From the NCBI GenBank assembly GCA_029266415.1, contig JAQSWW010000024.1:1-41996 (forward strand): DNA of 41,996 bases, written 5' to 3'. The notes under the pieces were generated by a model that had not been told where the DNA came from, searched no databases, and saw only the letters and a program-made list of their open reading frames with translations. Positions 29,465-36,547 of this stretch are shown one piece after another. The position numbers and the translations under genes are program-made. The DNA comes from Actinomycetospora sp. (GTDB taxonomy: Bacteria; Actinomycetota; Actinomycetes; Mycobacteriales; Pseudonocardiaceae). The first letter of the stretch is position 1. Every line of letters begins with the position of its first letter.

Positions 29465-29746
29465 TCAGTCGTCCTCGGCCTCGAGGTCCCTCGCGAGGAG
29501 CGCGGCGAGCGCCTCGAGGCTGGCCTCGGCGCCGGGCTGGGCGTCGTCGGCGGTCAGCGTGACCTCCTGACCCCCGTCGACGCCCAGCTCGACCACCGCC
29601 AGGGTGCTGCGGGCATCGGCCGACCGGCCGTCGGCCACGACCACGCGGATCCGGGCCGGCTGGCCCCGCGCCGCCGTGGCGAACCGCCCGGCGGCCTCCT
29701 CCCCGAGCCCGCGCGGCGTGGCGACGACGACCTGGCGACTGATCAC
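29465..29746 (-). CDS. HPr-like protein lacking the phosphorylatable His
   Basis: A 93-residue protein with the size and strand/helix order of HPr. The region around the active His of HPr (G-[IL]-H-A-R-P-A) reads TPRGLGEEAAGRF, so position 15 is Gly and PTS phosphotransfer is impossible. The regulatory Ser region is kept: ARSTLAVVELGV (Ser47), then VTLTADDAQPGAEASLEALAALL. This recalls Crh of Bacillus, an HPr paralogue with only the Ser site. Whether an HPr kinase exists here is unknown. It follows rtcB by 9 nt on the same strand and converges with the CYP102-type gene. Start GTG 29746, supported by a TAACGT box 6 nt upstream. Confidence 0.7.
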   Translation of the reverse strand: MISRQVVVATPRGLGEEAAGRFATAARGQPARIRVVVADGRSADARSTLAVVELGVDGGQEVTLTADDAQPGAEASLEALAALLARDLEAEDD

Positions 29747-29752
29747 CGGGCC

Positions 29753-29758
29753 ACGTTA
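29753..29758 (-). promoter_or_regulatory. -10 box (TAACGT) for the HPr-like gene; leaderless type
   Basis: On the minus strand TAACGT overlaps the TAA stop of rtcB and is followed by GGCCCG (6 nt) and GTG. The HPr-like gene may thus be expressed apart from the frameshifted rtcB. Confidence 0.45.
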
Positions 29759-30891
29759 CGTCCCCTTCACGTTCACGATCTGCCGCAGGGTGTGCCGGAC
29801 CTCGACGAGGTCGGCCGCGTCGGCCATGACCACGTCGACGTCCTTGTAGGCCGCCGGGATCTCGTCCAGGAACGCGTCGGTGTCCCGGAACTCGATGCCG
29901 ACCATGGCCTCCCGCAGCTGCTCGTGGGTGAAGGTCCTGCGGGCCTTCGTCCGCGAGTACGCCCGGCCCGCCCCGTGCGGCGAGCTGTGCAGCGAGGTGG
30001 GCTCGCCCTTGCCCGCCACCACGTACGACGCCGTGCCCATCGACCCCGGGATGAGGCCGGCGCGCCCCGTCGCGGCGTCGATGGCCCCCTTGCGCGAGAC
30101 CCAGACCTGCTCGCCGAAGTGCTCCTCGGACTCGGTGTAGTTGTGGTGGCAGGAGATGCGCTCCTGCTCCACGACGTCCGTCCCGACGAACTCCGCGGTC
30201 TGGCGGACCAGCCGGTCCATCATCTCCTCGCGGTTGAGCAGCGCGTAGTGCTGGGCCCAGTGCAGCTCGCGGACGTAGGTCCAGAACGCGTCGGTGTCCT
30301 CCGTGAGGTAGGCGAGGTCGGCGTCGGGCAGGTCCTGTCCGGCGCACGCCTCCCGGGCGACGGCGATGTGGCGCGAGGCGATCTTGTTGCCCACGCCCCG
30401 GGACCCGGAGTGCAGGAACAGCCACACCCGGTCGGCCTCGTCGACGGTGACCTCGATGAAGTGGTTGCCGCTGCCCAGCGTGCCGAGCTGCGCCTCCCAC
30501 CCCTTCTTGTCCCGCGCGCCAGCTCCTCGACGCGCGGCTGTGCGGTGGCCACCACCTTCCGGTTGTGGTGCCCGGCCCCGAGCGGGATCGCCCGCTCGAT
30601 CGCCTCCCGCAGCGGGGCCAGCGAGCCCTTGCTGCGCAGCTGGTCGACGTGGAACTGGGTCCGCACCACCGCCATCCCGCAGCCGATGTCCACGCCCACG
30701 GCGGCCGGCATGATCGCCCGCAGCGTCGGGATCACCGAGCCCACCGTGGCCCCCCGGCCCAGGTGGGCGTCGGGCATCAGCGCGATGTGCGGGTGGATGA
30801 ACGGCATGGTCGCGGCCCGTTCGGCCTGCTCACGCGTGCCGGGGTCCAGGATCGACGCCCAGTTGACCAAGCGCTGACCGATCGTCTCCAC
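29756..30891 (-). pseudogene. rtcB: RNA-splicing ligase RtcB, interrupted by one frameshift
   Basis: RtcB joins RNA 2',3'-cyclic-phosphate or 3'-phosphate ends to 5'-OH ends using GTP and Mn2+. The first frame (30891 to about 30515) has METIGQRLVNWASILD, PDAHLGRGATVGSVIPT and GVDIGCGMAVV (metal Cys). The second frame (about 30520 to 29756) has KKGWEAQLGTLGSGNHF, FLHSGSRGVGNKIA, SCHHNYTE and SPHGAGRAYSRTKAR (the His that becomes guanylylated). The two join only if one base is added in the GC run CCCGCGCGCC at 30511-30520. Nothing else is missing, total ~378 residues. So either a recent inactivation or a sequencing error in a GC run. Confidence 0.85.
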
Positions 30892-30966
30892 GTGCGTCTC
30901 CCCTCCCCGGCTTGGTGCCGACGGACGCTCGGGACGCTAGCCGGACCGGCGTCGCGGGGCCGCCCG

Positions 30967-31022
30967 TTTGCGCTGCGCGCTCGTGAGCGCTCGTCCGTGC
31001 CCAGGCACGGACAAGCACTCAC
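30967..31022. repeat. Interspersed palindromic element, copy 2
   Basis: Leader TTTGCGCTGCGCGCTC (30967-30982), arms at 30983-31000 and 31005-31022 with a CCAG loop; 16 of 18 arm positions pair. It lies in the divergent gap between rtcB and the maleylacetate reductase gene, 15 nt before that gene's start, where the missing N-terminal part of the enzyme would be expected. Confidence 0.8.
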
Positions 31023-31037
31023 ACGTGCGGAGCGCCC

Positions 31038-31988
31038 ATGCTGGTGCTCGGGACCCCGCGGCAGGAGGCGTCGCTGCAGGAGCTCGCCGAACGGCTCGGC
31101 GGGCGTGCCGCGGGCGTGTTCGCGCAGGCCCGCCAGCACGTGCCGGCGGCGATCGCGGCGGCGGCGGCCGACCGCGCCCGGGAGCTGGGCGCCGACGGGT
31201 GCGTCGCGGTCGGCGGCGGGTCGTCGGTGGGGCTGGGCAAGGCCGTCGCGCTGCGGCACGGCCTGCCGGTCGTCGCGGTGCCGACCACCTACGCGGGCTC
31301 GGAGATGACCCCGATCTGGGGCCTGACCGAGGACGGCGTCAAGCGCACCGGTCGCGACCGGGCGGTGCTGCCGCGCTCGGTGGTCTACGACCCGGAGCTG
31401 ACGCGCACGCTCCCGGTCGGCCTGTCGGTGACGAGCGGGCTCAACGCCGTCGCCCACGCCGTCGAGGGGCTGTGGGCGCCGGACGGCACACCGATCACCG
31501 CGCTGATGGCCGAGGAAGGCGTGCGGGCGATGCTCGCCGCCCTGCCGGTGATCGTCGGGTCGCCCGGCGACCTCGACGCGCGGTCGGAGGTGCTGCAGGG
31601 CGCGTGGCTCTGCGGCGCCGTGCTGGGGGCGACGACGATGTCGCTGCACCACAAGCTCTGCCACGTCCTCGGCGGCTCGTTCGACCTGCCCCACGCCGAG
31701 ACCCACGCCGTGGTGCTCCCGCACGTCGTCGCCCACAACGGCCCCGCCGCCCCCGCGGCCGTCGCCGCGCTCGGGCGGGCGCTCGGGGTGGCCCCGGGTC
31801 CCGACACCGTGACGGAGGCCCTGGCCGCGCGGGCCCGCGACCTCGGCGCCCCGACCTCGCTGGCGGCCCTCGGCATGCCGCGCGACGGGATCCCCACCGT
31901 CGTCGAGCAGGTGCTCGCCGCGCCCTACGCGAACCCGGGTCCCGTGACGCGGGAGAGCCTCACCGCCCTGCTGCAGGCGGCGTACTGA
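31038..31988 (+). CDS. Maleylacetate reductase-like iron-containing alcohol dehydrogenase, N-terminally short
   Basis: A 316-residue member of the Fe-ADH family closest to maleylacetate reductases, which reduce maleylacetate to 3-oxoadipate in chloroaromatic and resorcinol pathways. GCVAVGGGSSVGLGKAVAL is the NAD(P)-binding loop; VPTTYAGSEMTPIWG and the SGLNAVAHAVE and HHKLCHVLGG segments carry the usual substrate and metal residues. Family members are ~350-360 residues and start ~35 residues earlier with a strand and loop; here the palindromic element replaces that stretch. GGAG precedes the ATG. It may be an inactive remnant or have a shorter functional form. The 3' end overlaps the convergent gene by 29 nt. 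Confidence 0.85.
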   Translation: MLVLGTPRQEASLQELAERLGGRAAGVFAQARQHVPAAIAAAAADRARELGADGCVAVGGGSSVGLGKAVALRHGLPVVAVPTTYAGSEMTPIWGLTEDGVKRTGRDRAVLPRSVVYDPELTRTLPVGLSVTSGLNAVAHAVEGLWAPDGTPITALMAEEGVRAMLAALPVIVGSPGDLDARSEVLQGAWLCGAVLGATTMSLHHKLCHVLGGSFDLPHAETHAVVLPHVVAHNGPAAPAAVAALGRALGVAPGPDTVTEALAARARDLGAPTSLAALGMPRDGIPTVVEQVLAAPYANPGPVTRESLTALLQAAY

Positions 31989-32622
31989 GGCGCTCGCGCA
32001 GGGTGGCGACGCCGGGCCCGTCGAGCTCGTCGAGGTGCGGCACCCGGCCGGCCATCGCCATCACGAGCGCGAGCGTCGGCCCGGTGACGAGCGGGCCCTC
32101 GCCGGCCACGAACGGGCCGTCGGTGGCCTCGAGGCGCAGGCCGCGCGACACCGTCTTCCCGGCGACGGTGAAGTCGCGGCTCGCGAAGAACGCGGCGACG
32201 GGCGTGGTGGTCGCGGTCGGGGGTGCGGAGGCGATCCCGAGGGGGCGGCGGACGTCCTCGCCGTGGACGACGACCTCGCCGAGCCACGCCGCCGTGTGCC
32301 CGCTGGGTGCGACGGTGGTGGTGACGACGGCGCGGAAGCGCTCGAGGGTCTCGGCCGGCGTGGCGCCGCGGTGCTCGGCGAGGCGGCGGGCGTTGTGCAC
32401 GGCCGGGTCGAAGCGGGCGCCGAGCATGCTGGCGATCCAGCGCCACCGCCCGATGCTCGCGGCCGCGGTGAGGTGGGCGACGACCTCCTCGACGGTCCAG
32501 TCCCCGCAGAGCGAGCGGGTGGCCCACTGCTCGGCGGTGAGGTCCGCGAGGTCGTCGGCGAGCCGCGCGCGCTCGGCGTGGGTGGCGGTCCAGAGGGCGG
32601 CGGCGTCGGTCGTCACGGTCAC
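31960..32622 (-). CDS. Maleylpyruvate isomerase family, mycothiol-dependent enzyme
   Basis: A 220-residue DinB-like helical bundle of the mycothiol-dependent maleylpyruvate isomerase family. The three expected metal ligands are visible: His in WTVEEVVAHLTAAAS (~46), then Glu and His in WLGEVVVHGEDVRRPLG (~108 and ~112). The C-terminal domain (~140-220) is the usual companion region. Mycothiol dependence fits the actinobacterial setting. The adjacent maleylacetate reductase hints at aromatic-ring cleavage products, but many proteins of this family act on other substrates. The GTG at 32622 follows AAGGGA; the frame upstream runs into the palindromic element and is rejected. Confidence 0.85.
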   Translation of the reverse strand: MTVTTDAAALWTATHAERARLADDLADLTAEQWATRSLCGDWTVEEVVAHLTAAASIGRWRWIASMLGARFDPAVHNARRLAEHRGATPAETLERFRAVVTTTVAPSGHTAAWLGEVVVHGEDVRRPLGIASAPPTATTTPVAAFFASRDFTVAGKTVSRGLRLEATDGPFVAGEGPLVTGPTLALVMAMAGRVPHLDELDGPGVATLRERLSTPPAAGR

Positions 32623-32688
32623 GAGGATCCCTTCGTCGGCGGGGCGTCGGGGGTGGGACGGCCGGGAGCGCGGGAACTCATCGGCGTG

Positions 32689-32741
32689 GCGCTGCGCGCT
32701 CGTGCGCGTTCGTCCGTTCCGGAGCACGGACACGCGCTCAC
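32689..32741. repeat. Interspersed palindromic element, copy 3 (diverged)
   Basis: GCGCTGCGCGCTC leader, then arms at 32702-32719 and 32724-32741; 13 of 18 arm positions pair plus one G-T. It overlaps the last codons and TGA stop of the tetR gene (stop 32738-32740), so the element forms the end of that reading frame. Confidence 0.7.
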
Positions 32742-33316
32742 ACCGGGGTGAACGCCAGGTCCAGGTGGCCGTCGAGGGTCGCGAGGGCGTGGTCGGGGTC
32801 GACGTGTCCGCCGAGCACGTGGATCGCCAGGCCCTCGACCAGCGACAACAGGCCGGTGGCCGCGCGCTCCGGGTCGAGCGCCCCGGGCGCGCCGGCGCGC
32901 CGGACCTGCTCGGCGATCGCGGCCCGCATGCCGGCGGTGTCCTCGCGCAGCCGCGCCGCGACGGCCGGGCGGGCCGCCGCGTAGGCGTGGAACGCCACGG
33001 CCACCCGGCCCTCGAGCGCGCGGTCGTCGTCGAGGGGCAGCAGCTGCACCAGCAGCGCGCGCACCCGCGCGCGGGGGGCGTCGGCCTCGGGGTCGTCGTC
33101 GAGCCGGGCCTGCACGCGCGCCGCGACGACGTCGAGCGCGAAGACCATCATCTCGTCCTTGGTGCGGAAGTAGTGCTGCACCATCCCCGCGGTCACGCCG
33201 GCCTCGGCGGCGACGTGGCGCAGGCTCACGTCCATCAGCCCGCGGGTCGCGGCCACCCGCAGCAGCGCGTCGGCGAGCAGCGTCCGGCGCTCGTGGTGGT
33301 CGACCAGCTTCGGCAC
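32738..33316 (-). CDS. TetR/AcrR family transcriptional regulator
   Basis: A 192-residue repressor-type protein. The N-terminal HTH is ERRTLLADALLRVAATRGLMDVSLRHVAAEAGVTAGMVQHYFRTKDEMM (~8-55), followed by a helical ligand domain with ALEGRVAVAFHAYAAARPAVA and a C-terminal TLDGHLDLAF. It is divergent from the cytochrome P450 gene, with 73 nt between the starts, and probably controls it. GTG 33316 is chosen; ATG 33346 is in frame and would add 10 residues within the shared promoter region. The gene's final codons lie in the palindromic element. Confidence 0.88.
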   Translation of the reverse strand: MPKLVDHHERRTLLADALLRVAATRGLMDVSLRHVAAEAGVTAGMVQHYFRTKDEMMVFALDVVAARVQARLDDDPEADAPRARVRALLVQLLPLDDDRALEGRVAVAFHAYAAARPAVAARLREDTAGMRAAIAEQVRRAGAPGALDPERAATGLLSLVEGLAIHVLGGHVDPDHALATLDGHLDLAFTPV

Positions 33317-33334
33317 GGGTCCCAGCCTGTCACA

Positions 33335-33364
33335 TTGCACTCGCATCCCCATCCTCGTTACGTT
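33335..33364 (+). promoter_or_regulatory. Promoter of the small cytochrome P450 gene
   Basis: -35 TTGCAC (33335-33340) and -10 TACGTT (33359-33364), 18 nt apart, followed by AAGGAGGA before the ATG at 33390. TTGCAC is repeated at 33363-33368. The TetR product probably acts here; I see no clear palindromic operator. Confidence 0.5.
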
Positions 33365-33389
33365 GCACCTGAAACGCCAAGGAGGAGCC

Positions 33390-34505
33390 ATGGAGCAGGA
33401 CGCGGTGACCAGGATCGTCCGTGCCGACGGCCGGGAGGCGTGGCGCGTCACGTCGTACGAGCTGGTCGCGGCCGGGCTCGCCGATCCGCGCCTCGGGCTC
33501 GTCCCGCCCGGTGTCCCGGTCGACGAGCGGGCGTCGTTGTTCCAGGACGGTCCCGCGCACGCGCGCCTGCGCCGGCTGGTGGCGCGGGCGTTCACGCCGC
33601 GGCGGATCGCGGAGCTCGCCCCGCGGATCAGCGCGCTCGCGGAGTCCCACGTCGCGACGCTCGTGACGGCCGAGGGGCCCGTCGACCTCGTCGACGTGCT
33701 GTCGACGCCGCTGGCCGTGGGGACGCTGGGGGTGCTGCTCGGTGTCGACCTCACCGAGCACGTGCGGTTCCGGGGCCTGGTCGAGGACGCCCTGCGCGCC
33801 GACCCGGTGAGCGCCGCGGCCGACCCGGCCCTGCTCGCCGAGGCCGAGCGGGCGTGGGGCGCGCTGTCCGCCTTGACCGTCGAGCTGATCGCGGCCGCCC
33901 GTGAGGAGCCGGGTGACGACCTGCTCTCGGCGCTGGTCGCCGTGCGCGACACCGACGACGGGCGCCTCGCCGACGGCGAGCTGGTCGCGCTGGTGAGCGC
34001 GCTGCTCGCCGCCGGCGTGATCACGGTGCGGGGCGGGCTCGCCGTGGCCGTGGTCCACCTGCTGGACCAGGACGCGCTGGGCGGGCTCGCCGACCGTCCG
34101 CCGGCGGAGGTCGACGGCCTCGTCGACGAGCTCGTGCGGCGGCTGGGCGTCGAGGTGTTCCCGCGCTGGGCGCAGGAGGACCTGGAGCTCGGCGGCGTCG
34201 CGGTCGCGGCCGGCGACGAGGTGCTCCTGCGGATCGAGGCCGCGAACCACGACCCGGCGCGCTTCGCCGAACCGGAGCGCCTGCGCCCGGGCCGCGCGGG
34301 CGGGCACCTCGGCTTCGGACGCGGCCCGCACCACTGCCTCGGCGCGGCGCTGGCGCGCGTCGAGCTCACCGCCGCGCTGACCGCGCTGTCGCGCCGGGCG
34401 CCGGGGCTGCGCCTGGCCGTCCCGCTCGCCGAGGTGCCGTGGCACCGCGGCGAGGTGGACTCCGGGCCGCTGGCGCTGCCGGTGGTGTGCGCTCCGCTCA
34501 CATGA
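33390..34505 (+). CDS. Cytochrome P450, compact and atypical
   Basis: A 371-residue soluble P450, about 30 residues below the usual bacterial length. The heme loop LGFGRGPHHCLGAALARVEL is intact (Cys316), the K-helix has VDELVRRL (E-x-x-R), and HARLRRLVARAFTPRR marks the C-helix. The I-helix reads LLAAGVITVRGG: Thr212 is present, but the acid before it, Asp or Glu in most P450s, is Ile211, so proton delivery for O-O cleavage must differ. It needs separate ferredoxin partners, none of which are in the window. It is divergent from tetR and convergent with an FAD monooxygenase. Substrate unknown. Confidence 0.9.
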   Translation: MEQDAVTRIVRADGREAWRVTSYELVAAGLADPRLGLVPPGVPVDERASLFQDGPAHARLRRLVARAFTPRRIAELAPRISALAESHVATLVTAEGPVDLVDVLSTPLAVGTLGVLLGVDLTEHVRFRGLVEDALRADPVSAAADPALLAEAERAWGALSALTVELIAAAREEPGDDLLSALVAVRDTDDGRLADGELVALVSALLAAGVITVRGGLAVAVVHLLDQDALGGLADRPPAEVDGLVDELVRRLGVEVFPRWAQEDLELGGVAVAAGDEVLLRIEAANHDPARFAEPERLRPGRAGGHLGFGRGPHHCLGAALARVELTAALTALSRRAPGLRLAVPLAEVPWHRGEVDSGPLALPVVCAPLT

Positions 34506-34518
34506 GCGACGCTCACAC
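34485..34518. terminator. Weak hairpin between convergent P450 and monooxygenase genes
   Basis: GTGTG (34485-34489) and CACAC (34514-34518) flank GCTCA/TGAGC (34496-34507), with mismatches between. It spans both stop codons. It may help stop transcription on both strands. Confidence 0.25.
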
Positions 34519-35877
34519 GAGCTCCGAGTCCCGCACCCTCTGGAACCCGCGGGCCATGCGGCGCTTGGCGGCGGGGATGTGGTCGACGACGCGCAGGCCC
34601 GTGCGCTGGGCGAGCACCGAGAGCGGGCCGATCACCGGGCGCCGGGCGGTGCCGTCGTCGTTCATGAACTCCAGCGACTCGCGCACCGCGAGCGACGAGT
34701 AGCGGCGCATCAGCTCCTCGTACTCGCCGACGGCCTCGAGCAGCCCCAGCTCGCCGTCGCGCACCCGCACGAGGCGGTCGCGCAGCTCGCGGGCGTCGCG
34801 CAGCGCGGTGTTGGCGCCGGCCCCGCGGCCCGGGGTCATGGTGTGGATCGCGTCGCCGATCATCGTCACGGTGCTCGGGGTCCACGCGGGCACGGGGTCG
34901 GCGGTGCGGATGCTCAGCGCCACCGCCGCCCCGGGGTCGGAGGTGTCGATCAGCTCGAGCCACCGGCGGTCCCAGCCGGCGGACAGCTCGCCGGCGAGGG
35001 CGACGAGGTCGGCGCCCTCGCGCTCGAGCACGTCGGCGGGCGCGAGCGTGCGGGACGTCGTGATCGCCCAGGACACGTGGTCGGTGGTGTTGTCGAAGCG
35101 CAGGCCGGGCCAGCGGTCCACGAGCTCCCGCTCGGTCACGCCGACCCCTGAGGTTCCCCACGGCATCCGCATCACGTGCGTGATCCCGAACTGGCCGCGG
35201 CGGTCGAAGTACATCCCGAAGCCGTTCTGCACCGGCTCGGGCAGCAGCGCCTCGGTGCGCCCGGTGAGCAGGGTCTTGCCCCCGATCCCGACGAGCCCGG
35301 TCTCGGTGTGCGTCGCGTGCGGCAGGTACTGGCGCCGCACCCGCGAGCCCGCGCCGTCGGCGCCGACGAGCAGGTCGCCGGTGTCCGACGAGCCCCTATC
35401 GGCGTGCTCGGAGCCATTGTCGAAGAACGCGGTGACCCGGCCGTCGGGGTGCTGCTCGTAGTGGGTGAACCGGCGGTCGAACGCGATGACGTCCTCCATG
35501 CCCGTGAACAGCACCTGGCGCAGCGTCATGCGGCTGACGTTGTGCTCCCTGTCCTCCGGGGCACGGTCCTCGGGGCCGCCGCTGGTGTGCGGCAGGTCGT
35601 CGAACGACATCGTGAGCAGCGTCCGGTACCGCTCGGTGAGCATGGCGAGCGTGTCGTACGGCGCCGCGGTGGTGGCCACGAACGTCGCGAACAGCTCGGG
35701 GTCGAGGCAGGCCTTGAGGGCACGCGCGCCGTTGGGGGAGATGCCGACGCGGTAGCCGTGCAGCCCGGTGGTGCGCGTGCGGTCGCGCTCGTGGACCGCG
35801 ACCTCGATGCCCGCGCGGCGCAGTCCGTGGGCGAGGCACATCCCGCCCGTGCCGGCGCCGACGATGATCACCTTCAT
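34513..35877 (-). CDS. FAD-dependent monooxygenase (aromatic hydroxylase type)
   Basis: A 454-residue class A flavoprotein monooxygenase. MKVIIVGAGTGGMCLAHGLRRAG is the GxGxxG FAD site at the N-terminus; DLLVGADGAGSRVR is the D-G motif near residue 180; TMIGDAIHTMTPGRGAGANTALRDARELRDRL is the second FAD motif near residue 330. These enzymes use NAD(P)H and O2 to hydroxylate aromatic or polyketide rings. The ATG overlaps the TGA of the PadR gene (ATGA), so both form one operon controlled by the operator at 36485-36501. No reductase partner is needed. The substrate cannot be named. Confidence 0.92.
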   Translation of the reverse strand: MKVIIVGAGTGGMCLAHGLRRAGIEVAVHERDRTRTTGLHGYRVGISPNGARALKACLDPELFATFVATTAAPYDTLAMLTERYRTLLTMSFDDLPHTSGGPEDRAPEDREHNVSRMTLRQVLFTGMEDVIAFDRRFTHYEQHPDGRVTAFFDNGSEHADRGSSDTGDLLVGADGAGSRVRRQYLPHATHTETGLVGIGGKTLLTGRTEALLPEPVQNGFGMYFDRRGQFGITHVMRMPWGTSGVGVTERELVDRWPGLRFDNTTDHVSWAITTSRTLAPADVLEREGADLVALAGELSAGWDRRWLELIDTSDPGAAVALSIRTADPVPAWTPSTVTMIGDAIHTMTPGRGAGANTALRDARELRDRLVRVRDGELGLLEAVGEYEELMRRYSSLAVRESLEFMNDDGTARRPVIGPLSVLAQRTGLRVVDHIPAAKRRMARGFQRVRDSELV

Positions 35878-36470
35878 GGTGTGTCCCCTCCGCCGGACAT
35901 CCGGCGTGCCTGGTCGAGCAGTTCCTCGTAGTCCCACGTCAGCGCGCCCGATCCGAGGTCGTCGACGAGCCGCGCGATCCACGCGACGTCGGTCTCGAGG
36001 TGCGCGAGCGCGTACTCGGCCTCGACGAGCACGATCCGCGGCAGGTGCTGGCGGACCCGCTCGAGCTCGTGGCGCAGCCGCTCGAGCTCGCCGCGACGGT
36101 CGGACAGGCGCAGCGCCAGCGCGTCGGCGGCGAGGTCCGGGGTGAGCAGCGGCAGGTAGGCGAGCGCCGCGGTGAACTCGGCGAACTCGTGGCGCGGGGC
36201 CGTGAGCATGTCGAGCGTCCAGGTGATCGCCAGCTCGCGGCCGGCGTCGGTGGCCGCGTAGACGGTGCGCTCCGGGCGCGTCGCCGCCCGCTCCCTGCCC
36301 TGGGCGACGAGCAGACCGTCGCGCACGAGGCGGTCGATCGTCTTGTAGAGCTGCGAGCGCTGCCCGACGTTGACCACCTGGTCCTTGCCGCGTTCCCGGA
36401 TGAGCTGCGCCATCCGGTACGGGTGCATGGGCTCCTCCGCGGCGAGGGCGAGACCGGAGCGCTGCGTCAT
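35874..36470 (-). CDS. PadR family transcriptional regulator
   Basis: A 198-residue PadR-like repressor. The N-terminal winged helix is seen in EEPMHPYRMAQLIRERGKDQVVNVGQRSQLYKTIDRLVRDGLL (~12-54) and RTVYAATDAGRE in the wing; the C-terminal ~90 residues (DRRGELERLRHELERVRQHLPRIVLVEAEYALAH) are the dimerising coiled helices. A perfect palindrome sits in its own promoter spacer, so it likely represses itself and the coupled monooxygenase until a phenolic-type ligand binds. The ATG at 36470 lies just after the predicted transcription start, giving an almost leaderless message. Confidence 0.88.
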   Translation of the reverse strand: MTQRSGLALAAEEPMHPYRMAQLIRERGKDQVVNVGQRSQLYKTIDRLVRDGLLVAQGRERAATRPERTVYAATDAGRELAITWTLDMLTAPRHEFAEFTAALAYLPLLTPDLAADALALRLSDRRGELERLRHELERVRQHLPRIVLVEAEYALAHLETDVAWIARLVDDLGSGALTWDYEELLDQARRMSGGGDTP

Positions 36471-36480
36471 GGTGTCGTCA

Positions 36481-36509
36481 AGAATAGTGTCTTAGACACT
36501 ACAAGGCAA
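36481..36509 (-). promoter_or_regulatory. padR-monooxygenase promoter with palindromic operator
   Basis: On the minus strand, -35 TTGCCT (36504-36509) and -10 TATTCT (36481-36486) are 17 nt apart. The spacer is almost filled by the perfect palindrome TAGTGTCT-T-AGACACTA (36485-36501), which also touches the -10. PadR proteins bind dyads of this kind. The operator is 47 nt upstream of guaA on the other strand and could influence it. Confidence 0.8.
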
Positions 36510-36547
36510 GGACGTCCCGTGGAGCGCCTTCCGGCACGATGGGGGGC

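Noticed and set aside
30500-30535. Programmed frameshifting in rtcB
   Set aside because: No slippery heptamer, and no rtcB family precedent; mutation or sequencing error is simpler.
36485-36501. The AGTGTCT palindrome as a terminator or element copy
   Set aside because: Too short and AT-rich for a terminator here, unlike the other repeats, and placed exactly in a promoter spacer.
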